A stretch of 12,144 nt of DNA from DTDR01 sp964505415. Its GTDB lineage: Bacteria > Hydrothermota > Tepidihabitantia > Tepidihabitantales > DTDR01. Below are positions 6,051 through 12,144 of this stretch, piece after piece. Position 1 is the first letter of the stretch; every line of letters starts with the position of its first letter. The position numbers and the translations under genes were made by a program. Under the pieces are notes generated by a model that was not told where the DNA came from, searched no databases, and was given only the letters and a program-made list of their open reading frames with translations. The DNA lies in the NCBI GenBank assembly GCA_964505415.1, contig CAZDHW010000025.1, positions 1-12,144 on the forward strand, in the 5' to 3' direction.

Positions 6051-7278
6051 AGATTTAAAAGCCCGCGAAATTTTAGATTCTCGCGGTCTACCAACAATTG
6101 AAGTAGAATGTCATCTGGTTAGTGGTGAAGTTGGGCGAGCTTCAATACCGGCGGGTGCTTCTAAAGGAAAATATGAGGCCTTGGAAGTGAGGGATAATGA
6201 AAAAAGGTATTTTGGAAAAGGGGTTAAAAGGGCAATCGAAAACATTGAGGTGGTGATTAAAAAAGAATTGATTGGCTTAGATGTCCTTGAACAGAAAAAA
6301 ATTGATAATCTTTTAAAAGAATTAGATGGTAGTCCCAATAAATCCAATTTAGGAGCGAATGCTCTTTTAGGGGTTTCCTTAGCCTGTGCGAAAGCGGCTA
6401 GTGCTTTTTGTAAATTACCTTTATATCGTTATTTAGGTGGAATTAATACTTTTACCCTTCCTGTCCCCTATTTTAACATCATAAATGGTGGTCTTCATGC
6501 CGGAAATGATTTAGATATTCAAGAATACATGATTGTACCTTTAGGAATTGAAACTTTCAAAGAAAAATTAAGGGCTGGCTCAGAAATTTTTCATACTTTA
6601 AAAAGAATACTTAAAGAAGAAGGAAAACCTATTGGCTTAGGCGATGAAGGCGGATTTGCTTGTAATTTTGAAAATAACGAAGAACCTTTAAGATACTTAA
6701 CAAAGGCAATTGAAGAAGCTGGCTATGAGGCCGGAAAAGAAGTTTTTTTAGCCATTGATGCCGCAAGCAGCAACTTTTATGATGAAAAAACGAGGTTTTA
6801 TTATCTTAAATTAGAAAACAAAAAATTAACCAGTGAAGAACTTATTGAATATTATGAAAATTGGATTTTAAATTACCCGATTATTGCTATTGAAGACGGA
6901 CTTTCCGAAGAAGATTGGGAAGGTTGGCAAAAACTTACCCAAAGATTAGAAAAAAAAATCCAATTGATTGGCGATGATATTTTTGTTACTAATATTGAAA
7001 GGTTAAAAAAGGGAATTGAGAAAAAAGTAGCTAACGGAATTTTAATAAAACCAAATCAGATTGGTACTTTAAGTGAGACAATTGAGTGTATCAATTTTGC
7101 TAAAGAAAATGGTTATAAAGTTATGATTTCTCACCGTTCCGGAGAAACTGAAGATACCTTTATTGCTGATTTGGCAGTAGCTACCAATGCCGGACAAATA
7201 AAAGCCGGTGCTCCTCAAAGGGGAGAAAGAATTGCTAAATATAATCAACTTTTAAGAATTGAAGAAGAATTATTTTAA
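6037..7278 (+). CDS. eno: Enolase (phosphopyruvate hydratase)
   Basis: 413 residues from ATG 6037, slightly shorter than E. coli enolase (432). It converts 2-phosphoglycerate to phosphoenolpyruvate in glycolysis/gluconeogenesis and needs Mg2+. The N-terminal signature KAREILDSRGLPTIEVE and the substrate/metal segments are intact: ASKGKYEA loop, GGLHAGNDLDIQEYMIVP, GDEGGFACNF, AIDAASSNFYD, IEDGLSEEDW, GDDIFVTN, Lys338 in LIKPNQIGT, SHRSGETEDTFIADLAV, and Lys389 in GQIKAGAP. An upstream in-frame TTG at 6031 is possible, but ATG 6037 is preferred because AAAGGA (6023-6028) lies at proper distance and it gives the standard MSKI start. It overlaps glyA by 14 nt and the next gene by 20 nt. A conserved residue change is not apparent. 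Confidence 0.97.
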   Translation: MSKIKDLKAREILDSRGLPTIEVECHLVSGEVGRASIPAGASKGKYEALEVRDNEKRYFGKGVKRAIENIEVVIKKELIGLDVLEQKKIDNLLKELDGSPNKSNLGANALLGVSLACAKAASAFCKLPLYRYLGGINTFTLPVPYFNIINGGLHAGNDLDIQEYMIVPLGIETFKEKLRAGSEIFHTLKRILKEEGKPIGLGDEGGFACNFENNEEPLRYLTKAIEEAGYEAGKEVFLAIDAASSNFYDEKTRFYYLKLENKKLTSEELIEYYENWILNYPIIAIEDGLSEEDWEGWQKLTQRLEKKIQLIGDDIFVTNIERLKKGIEKKVANGILIKPNQIGTLSETIECINFAKENGYKVMISHRSGETEDTFIADLAVATNAGQIKAGAPQRGERIAKYNQLLRIEEELF

Positions 7279-7468
7279 ATATATTTTGCTCTTTTTATTT
7301 ATCTCTTTATTTTTTCTGCTTTTACCCGGCCCTAACGGTTTAATTCAATGTGTAAAAAGAGAAAAAGAAGTAAAAAGATTAGAAAAAGAAATTCTTGATT
7401 TAAAAATTGAAGGAGCCATTAAGAAATTGAAAATAGAAATTCTTAAAAAGAGTATAGGAAAAAATTAA
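7259..7468 (+). CDS. Short FtsB/DivIC-like septum formation initiator protein
   Basis: 69 residues starting at TTG 7259, inside the 3' end of eno (20-nt overlap). A short basic N-terminus (MKKNYFK) is followed by one membrane segment (about residues 8-22), the Gly-Pro-Asn-Gly motif at 24-27 that matches the GxNG of FtsB/DivIC, and a coiled coil of Glu/Lys/Leu heptads (about 32-65). FtsB-type proteins bridge FtsL and FtsQ in the divisome, with the coiled coil in the periplasm. The eno-ftsB order is the same as in E. coli, which supports the call. It is shorter than E. coli FtsB (103), with almost nothing after the coiled coil. No clear RBS precedes the TTG, so coupling to eno translation is likely; the exact start is uncertain. 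Confidence 0.75.
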   Translation: MKKNYFKYILLFLFISLFFLLLPGPNGLIQCVKREKEVKRLEKEILDLKIEGAIKKLKIEILKKSIGKN

Positions 7469-7471
7469 TAG

Positions 7472-10162
7472 CTATTGTTTTTCTAAATTTTTTAACAATC
7501 TTTGGGCAACCGTATCCTTAGGGTTTCTAAATAGCCATTCTTTTAAAATGTTTATTGCTTTTTGACTATCATTCAAAGTATGAAGATAAAATTGATATAA
7601 TGTCTGAACTGGCTCGGGTCTTAAAGGCGCCAATTCCTTTGCTTTTAAATAGGATTCTTCGGCTTTTTTCAATTCGTTTAAAGACTGGTAGATAAGTCCC
7701 CTTTGAAGATAAATCTGCACATCTTTAACACCGGTATTTTCAATGGAGTCTAAATAAGCCAGGGCTTTTTGATACTCTTGGGCATAGATGTGGAAAAGGG
7801 AAAGATTATAGAATAAAACTGCTTTTTTATCTAAGTCTAATTCAAAGGCACGGGCTTTATCTAAAACAAAAATGGCTTTCTGAATATCGCCTCTTTTATA
7901 ATATTCTTGGGCGAGTTGAACATAAAGGGCCACATAATTAAGTAAAAGTCCACGGGTATTTTCATCTTTTTTCACTTTCGGGTCAAGCATACTTTTCATT
8001 TTATATTTACTAAATAAAAACTCTTCGGTTTTTGCTAAATCAATCTGGTTATCTCCCGAATCGGCGGTAACCTGTTGGACCAATCCCTTCAAAAGCAGGA
8101 ATGGCTCCACATCGTATAAGTTATCCTTAGAAACGGTAGTAGCAAAATAGATTTCGCAGCCGGTTAAATTCTTATAATTCTTTAATACTTTCTGCCGAAA
8201 TTCGTGCGGCGAAACCAGATAATCATCCGGATATTTTAATTTTATTCCAGAATTGGTTGCGAGCATATCACGGATAATAATGTCTTTCAGAAGATAAACC
8301 CGGCCATCTTTCCCGTACATTCCTTGCGGCAACTTATCAATCTCTTCTAAAGTGAAGGATATTGGTGCTCCCCATTTTTTAAGTTGTTTACAATACCAGT
8401 TGGTATTTAACAAAGAAAGATTGGCAACCGCCACATTTCGTTTAAAAGGTACTTGATAATTATTTACTACCGATGGGGTTTCTTGGACAAACCATAAAGG
8501 AAAAGTATCATTATCACCGTTGGTAAAAACAACAGCTTTTTCGCCTTCGCAAGAAATGAGCATATTATAGCCGTATTCCGCGGGAATCAAATTATATCTG
8601 CGGGTAACTTCCGGATAATTAAAAGCAATGGGCAAAAAGGCAACCAGTGTAAGCGCGGCAGTTGTTGAATAGAAAGGTATTCTTTTTATTTTTATCTTGC
8701 TTAGCAAATAATTCAAAAAGTAATAGGTGCCCATACCGACAAAGATGGTGAAAAATACATAGGAGAAGGCAAAGAAATAATCCCTTTCTCTTACCTCTCT
8801 AAATTTTAAATGAGGTCTTGGGTCCGAAGGGGAATATTTTAAATTTAAATAGGTAACCAATCCCAAAGAAGCAATTAAGAAAGAAAGGAAGATTAATAAA
8901 AAAGATTTCTTTTCATGTTTATAATGTTCTACCATTCCCCAAATTCCTAAGATAGGGAAAATAAGGCCAATGAGTGCTGGCCATTTAATTTTTAAAAAGA
9001 TATCAAAATTTTCTCTTCCTGCCCATTGCCAGAAAAAGTATCTTAGATAAAATTTAAGCTGTTCAAAATAAGCGGGAATAACCCCCAAATAAGGGACCGA
9101 ATTGGGATAGGCGCGCCATTCTTCTTCGGTTAAAAATTGGGTCTTTCTTGGCAAAAGTCTCATTGGGTCGTATTGTTCTCTTTTTAAGACGCTCACAAAA
9201 TCTCGCCATTTTGCTGGTGCCACTTCGTTAATCGCTGGTTCGTTGTGAGCCCGAACCATTAAGAAAAATTGAATTGAAGAAGCCAAAGCAATTAAGAATA
9301 AACCTAATAAAACATATTCTTGTTTTAATTTCTTTTTTTGCGAAAGATAATATAAATATAAACCATAAAGGATAATTAAAATAAAGAACCATATCGTCCG
9401 TTCTTTGTACAAATCAATTAATGCCACTAATGGAGAAGCCAGAAATAAAACAAAATAATCAACCAAAACCAAACCGGATAAGAAGACAATTAAAAGATAA
9501 AGAATAATAAGTTCAATAAACCTTAATTCCAAAAGTGCCTTTCTATTGACAATTAATCCGTAGATAAGCAAAGGGATAAAAATCATTACTGGCGTAAAAT
9601 GGATACCGCTGGATAAAAAGAGAATGAATATCGCGGCTAAAACATAACGGTTATCTTCTTCCTGTCTTTCCAGTTTTTCCCGCCAGAGGATCGCTAAATA
9701 GATGACCGCTAAAGCCACCACCACACAAGGGGTATAAACCTCGGTTTCAACCGAATTATCCCAAAAAGAATAGGCAAATCCTAAGGAAAGCCCACCAATA
9801 ATACCCGCAAAATGGATTAAAAAAGGATATTTTTCATTGATACTTTTAAAAGCCCTTTGTAAAGAAAGTAATTTCACAACTAAGAGATAGACAAAACCAC
9901 AGGAAATCGCTCCTAATAAAGCGGTAAAGAAATTCGTCCGATAAGCAACTTCCTTAGCAACTGGTATTAGGGAAAAAATCCGACCTAAATTCACATAAAG
10001 GGGAGTTCCCGGAGGATGGGGAATTCCCAAAATATAAGAAACCGCAATCAATTCACTACAATCCCAAAAAGAAGCCGTGGGCGCTACCGAATATAAATAA
10101 ACGGAAAAAACAATAAGGGTAACTAAAAAGAAAAACAATATTTTTATTTTCTTTTCTTTCAT
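7472..10162 (-). CDS. DUF2723 polytopic membrane protein (GT-C glycosyltransferase-like) with C-terminal TPRs
   Basis: 896 residues. The N-terminal half (about 1-530) is polytopic with roughly a dozen hydrophobic segments. It opens with the DUF2723 hallmark SFWDCSELIAVSYILGIPHP continuing PGTPLY (residues 31-56), where Asp34/Glu37 occupy the place of the acidic residues in GT-C glycosyltransferases. A soluble, probably periplasmic, region follows with the other DUF2723 marks: VVFTNGDNDTFPLWFVQE, NVAVANLSLLNTNWYCKQLK and a Tyr-Gly-rich substrate-facing part. Residues about 745-890 contain helical tetratricopeptide-like repeats (for example VQIYLQRGLIYQSLNELKKA). Glycosyl transfer to exported proteins is suggested by fold only; donor and acceptor are unknown. 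The start codon overlaps the cdaA stop in an ATGA, which indicates translational coupling. It converges with the ftsB-like gene, leaving 3 nt between stop codons. Confidence 0.88.
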   Translation of the reverse strand: MKEKKIKILFFFLVTLIVFSVYLYSVAPTASFWDCSELIAVSYILGIPHPPGTPLYVNLGRIFSLIPVAKEVAYRTNFFTALLGAISCGFVYLLVVKLLSLQRAFKSINEKYPFLIHFAGIIGGLSLGFAYSFWDNSVETEVYTPCVVVALAVIYLAILWREKLERQEEDNRYVLAAIFILFLSSGIHFTPVMIFIPLLIYGLIVNRKALLELRFIELIILYLLIVFLSGLVLVDYFVLFLASPLVALIDLYKERTIWFFILIILYGLYLYYLSQKKKLKQEYVLLGLFLIALASSIQFFLMVRAHNEPAINEVAPAKWRDFVSVLKREQYDPMRLLPRKTQFLTEEEWRAYPNSVPYLGVIPAYFEQLKFYLRYFFWQWAGRENFDIFLKIKWPALIGLIFPILGIWGMVEHYKHEKKSFLLIFLSFLIASLGLVTYLNLKYSPSDPRPHLKFREVRERDYFFAFSYVFFTIFVGMGTYYFLNYLLSKIKIKRIPFYSTTAALTLVAFLPIAFNYPEVTRRYNLIPAEYGYNMLISCEGEKAVVFTNGDNDTFPLWFVQETPSVVNNYQVPFKRNVAVANLSLLNTNWYCKQLKKWGAPISFTLEEIDKLPQGMYGKDGRVYLLKDIIIRDMLATNSGIKLKYPDDYLVSPHEFRQKVLKNYKNLTGCEIYFATTVSKDNLYDVEPFLLLKGLVQQVTADSGDNQIDLAKTEEFLFSKYKMKSMLDPKVKKDENTRGLLLNYVALYVQLAQEYYKRGDIQKAIFVLDKARAFELDLDKKAVLFYNLSLFHIYAQEYQKALAYLDSIENTGVKDVQIYLQRGLIYQSLNELKKAEESYLKAKELAPLRPEPVQTLYQFYLHTLNDSQKAINILKEWLFRNPKDTVAQRLLKNLEKQ

Positions 10163-10920
10163 TTCTTTTCCTCCTTAATTAAAATATTAGCTAACTCATT
10201 TCTCAATTCGGTTAAAGAAAGGTCATATTTAAGTTGACCTTTATAAGCCAAAGATACTTTTCCGGTTGTTTCCGAAACGATAATTGCGCAGGCATCACTA
10301 ATTTCCGTTATTCCCACTCCTGCCCGGTGGCGCATACCAAAATAGGGTGAAAGATTTTCTTCCGTTAACGGTAAGGCAACCCCGCAGGCAACAATGTTAT
10401 CACCGGAAATGATACAGGCACCATCATGTAATGGCGATTCTGGCGAAAAAATGGAAACCAAAAGGGGAGTGGAAACTTTCGCTTCCAATTTTATCCCACT
10501 TTCAATATATTCTTTTAAACCAATACCCTTTTCCAAAACCAAAAGACAGCCCCATTTTCTCTTTTTAATCTCATCGCAGGCGCGGACAATCTCTTCAATC
10601 AAAAATTTATTCTCTTCACTTTTTAATAAGAAAGAAAAAGGCTTGGTTTTTCCAAAGCGGGTCAAAACATTTCTGATTTCCGGTTGAAAAAGGATAACAA
10701 AAATAACCACCCAAACCGCCTTTAAAGAATTGATAATCAAACCAAAGGCTTTCAATTGCAAGAGTTGGGCAATATAAGAGATAACAAAGATAAAGATTAA
10801 GGCATAAACCATTTTTAATGCCCTCGTTCCCGAAAGAAATTTTAAAAAATAATAAAAGAGAATCGCCACCAGAGTAACATCTAAAATATCAACAATTGTT
10901 GGCTTAAAAATTGTTAGCAT
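10159..10920 (-). CDS. cdaA: Diadenylate cyclase, CdaA type (c-di-AMP synthase)
   Basis: 253 residues, slightly shorter than CdaA of Firmicutes (about 270). It makes cyclic di-AMP from two ATP, a second messenger controlling potassium/osmolyte balance and cell wall homeostasis. Three membrane segments occupy about residues 10-28, 37-55 and 58-78, and the DisA_N catalytic domain spans about 100-235 with both signature motifs intact: SPLHDGA (Asp166-Gly167-Ala168) and MRHRAGVGITE (Arg197-His198-Arg199). In Firmicutes cdaA is followed by ybbR/cdaR and glmM; here it sits between folP and a DUF2723 gene, so no CdaR-type regulator is adjacent. Its ATG lies in the last codons of folP (17-nt overlap), with only a weak GAAAG upstream. 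It ends with a genuine TGA in an ATGA overlap. Confidence 0.95.
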   Translation of the reverse strand: MLTIFKPTIVDILDVTLVAILFYYFLKFLSGTRALKMVYALIFIFVISYIAQLLQLKAFGLIINSLKAVWVVIFVILFQPEIRNVLTRFGKTKPFSFLLKSEENKFLIEEIVRACDEIKKRKWGCLLVLEKGIGLKEYIESGIKLEAKVSTPLLVSIFSPESPLHDGACIISGDNIVACGVALPLTEENLSPYFGMRHRAGVGITEISDACAIIVSETTGKVSLAYKGQLKYDLSLTELRNELANILIKEEKK

Positions 10921-12097
10921 CTTTCATTATCGCGCAAAATATTTCTACTACTTGTTTAGTCGCCTTCACATCGTGAACCCGCAAAATATGAGCACCGTTG
11001 AGTAAGGAAATCACCGCCACCGCCAAAGAACCAATCAACCTTTCTTCCGGCGGTAAAGAAAGAATCTCACCAATAAAACTTTTTCGTGAATGGCCAACAA
11101 GAATCGGCAGATTTAGAGTTTTAAATTCTCCTAAACGCCTAATAATTTCAATATTATGTTCTAATTTTTTCCCAAAGCCAATGCCCGGGTCAATAATAAT
11201 CTTTTCCCTTTTTATCCCCATTTTTTCCGCATAAGCTATTTTCTCTTTTAAATAATCATAAATCTCTTTAATCACATCTCGGTAATAAACCCTTTTCTGC
11301 ATAGTCTTTGGTCTTCCTTTGATATGCATAATTACACAATAAGCATTGTATCTACTTACAATTTCTGCCATTCTCTTATCAAAAGAAAGTCCGGAGATAT
11401 CATTAACAATCTCTGCCCCTTCTTCCAAGGCTTCCTTGGCAACTTCGCTTTTATAGGTATCAATAGAAATAGGAATTTTTATTTTCTTTCTCACTTCCTT
11501 CAAAACCGGCATCACCCTTTTTAACTCTTCTTTCCAACTTACCGGTTCACTTCCTGGTCGGGTTGATTCGCCACCAATATCAATAATATCGGCACCCTCT
11601 TCTTCCATTTTCACCGCTTCAGCTATTGCCTCTTTTTTGTTTTTAAATTTACCACCGTCATAAAAAGAATCTGGGGTCAAATTTAAAATCCCCATTATCA
11701 ACGGTCTTTCTTTTAAATTATAAGTAACATTTCGGAAATTTAAAAGCCAATCATTTTTGCCTTCCAAAAAGGTTGTCAACTGTTCTTTTACCTTTTTTAA
11801 AAAGTCGCCCTGGTAAGAAAGTTTTTCCACAATCATTTTCAATTGTCTTTTATTGGTAAAAAGAATAGCATCAGAAATTTTCTTTCTTCCGGAAATCACC
11901 TTTTTATGAATCGCACAATCTTGACCGCAAGCCAAGGCAACTTGTTTCAAAATATTACCGGCAGCTTGCGAAAGGTTTTCCAATTTTAAGGCAAAAAAAC
12001 TGGCCTTTTCCAAAAAGATTGGAATCGCCTCTTCGGAAACCCCCACTTTCCTTAATTCCTTAACCAAATCCTTCGGCATTAATGATAAAAGCCTCAT
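10904..12097 (-). CDS. folP: Dihydropteroate synthase, long form with extra N-terminal domain
   Basis: 397 residues, against about 280 for E. coli FolP. It condenses pABA with dihydropterin pyrophosphate to make dihydropteroate in folate synthesis, and is the sulfonamide target. The TIM-barrel domain starts near residue 130 and has all expected loops: ILNLTPDSFYDGG (137-149), DIGGESTRPGSE (173-184), SIDTYK (211-216), VNDISG (231-236), DPGIGFGK (303-310), GHSRKS (335-340) and RVHD (373-376). The first about 120 residues (SLMPKDLVKELRKVGVSEEA, then LSQAAGNILKQVALACGQDC) form a domain that, from memory, also occurs in long FolPs of thermophilic bacteria; its role is unknown. The start is supported by a consensus promoter whose -10 lies 5 nt upstream, with no RBS. 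It leads the folP-cdaA-DUF2723 unit. Confidence 0.95.
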   Translation of the reverse strand: MRLLSLMPKDLVKELRKVGVSEEAIPIFLEKASFFALKLENLSQAAGNILKQVALACGQDCAIHKKVISGRKKISDAILFTNKRQLKMIVEKLSYQGDFLKKVKEQLTTFLEGKNDWLLNFRNVTYNLKERPLIMGILNLTPDSFYDGGKFKNKKEAIAEAVKMEEEGADIIDIGGESTRPGSEPVSWKEELKRVMPVLKEVRKKIKIPISIDTYKSEVAKEALEEGAEIVNDISGLSFDKRMAEIVSRYNAYCVIMHIKGRPKTMQKRVYYRDVIKEIYDYLKEKIAYAEKMGIKREKIIIDPGIGFGKKLEHNIEIIRRLGEFKTLNLPILVGHSRKSFIGEILSLPPEERLIGSLAVAVISLLNGAHILRVHDVKATKQVVEIFCAIMKDANNF

Positions 12098-12102
12098 AGG
12101 TA

Positions 12103-12130
12103 ATTATAACGAAAAATTAACCTTTGTCAA
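12103..12130 (-). promoter_or_regulatory. Promoter of the folP-cdaA-DUF2723 operon (leaderless type)
   Basis: On the minus strand, a perfect TTGACA (12125-12130) and a perfect TATAAT (12103-12108) are separated by 16 nt. The ATG at 12097 begins 5 nt after the -10 box, so the transcript is expected to begin at the start codon. This is the best consensus match in the window. Confidence 0.75.
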
Positions 12131-12144
12131 AAATTATTGACAAA
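12123..12144. repeat. Inverted repeat formed by back-to-back -35 boxes at the right edge
   Basis: TTTGTCAA (12123-12130) and TTGACAAA (12137-12144) are perfect 8-nt inverted arms around a 6-nt centre. The left arm contains the folP -35 box on the minus strand; the right arm contains a TTGACA (12137-12142) that could be the -35 of a divergent plus-strand gene beyond the window. It could be two promoters or an operator; the sequence alone cannot decide. Confidence 0.5.

Noticed and set aside
7459..7482. Bidirectional terminator between the ftsB-like gene and the DUF2723 gene
   Set aside because: An A-run, the palindrome AATAGCTATT and a T-run are present, but the stem is short and AT-only. It may act weakly; I do not call it.
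10394..10687. Plus-strand open frame within cdaA
   Set aside because: It is antisense to the conserved DisA_N catalytic domain and has no family features.
1..12144. tRNA, rRNA, CRISPR, insertion sequence or phage genes
   Set aside because: Intergenic gaps are all about 100 nt or less and contain only promoter-like AT-rich sequence; no repeats of the required kind are seen.

Overview
The window is AT-rich bacterial DNA with tightly packed housekeeping genes. It starts inside the 5' end of fusA (elongation factor G, minus strand) and ends just upstream of folP. The mix suggests an uncultured, probably anaerobic Gram-negative lineage of the WOR-3 / Fibrobacteres-Chlorobi-Bacteroidetes type. The clues are a secreted Omp28-like protein with a type IX secretion (T9SS) style C-terminal sorting domain, a DUF2723 membrane protein with C-terminal TPRs, a FolP with an extra N-terminal domain, and low GC. 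The taxonomic placement is inference; no marker here proves it.

Layout: (1) 1-201, minus: fusA N-terminus. (2) 306-1319, plus: a secreted thioredoxin-like / Omp28-like protein whose reading frame crosses an in-frame TGA at codon 34. (3) 1357-3051, plus: urocanate hydratase hutU. (4) 4249-3016, minus: mazG followed by an overlapping isoprenylcysteine-methyltransferase-like membrane protein, tail-to-tail with hutU. (5) 4347-7468, plus: a likely operon of a double zinc-ribbon TM2 membrane protein, glyA, eno and a short ftsB/divIC-like gene. (6) 12097-7472, minus: a likely operon folP - cdaA (diadenylate cyclase) - DUF2723/TPR membrane protein, with overlapping gene ends. There is no gene-free stretch above 300 bases, and I see no tRNA, rRNA, CRISPR array or mobile element.

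The most important observation is gene 2. Its TGA falls exactly where the first redox cysteine of the Omp28/thioredoxin-like CxxC motif is expected, giving Sec-Gly-Ser-Cys. It is followed at the right distance by a GC-rich perfect hairpin with a GUG loop, as expected for a bacterial SECIS element. TGA is used as a normal stop in mazG and cdaA. The gene is therefore best read as an unrecognised exported selenoprotein, which ordinary gene calling would truncate to a start at GTG 432, inside the hairpin loop.

A second pattern is promoter architecture. Four genes (fusA, hutU, mazG, folP) have a -35/-10 pair with a 16-nt spacer and an ATG only 5-9 nt after the -10 box, so their mRNAs are predicted to be leaderless. 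Two others (the selenoprotein and the TM2 gene) have a 17-nt spacer, a 25-31 nt gap and a strong AAGGAGG ribosome binding site.
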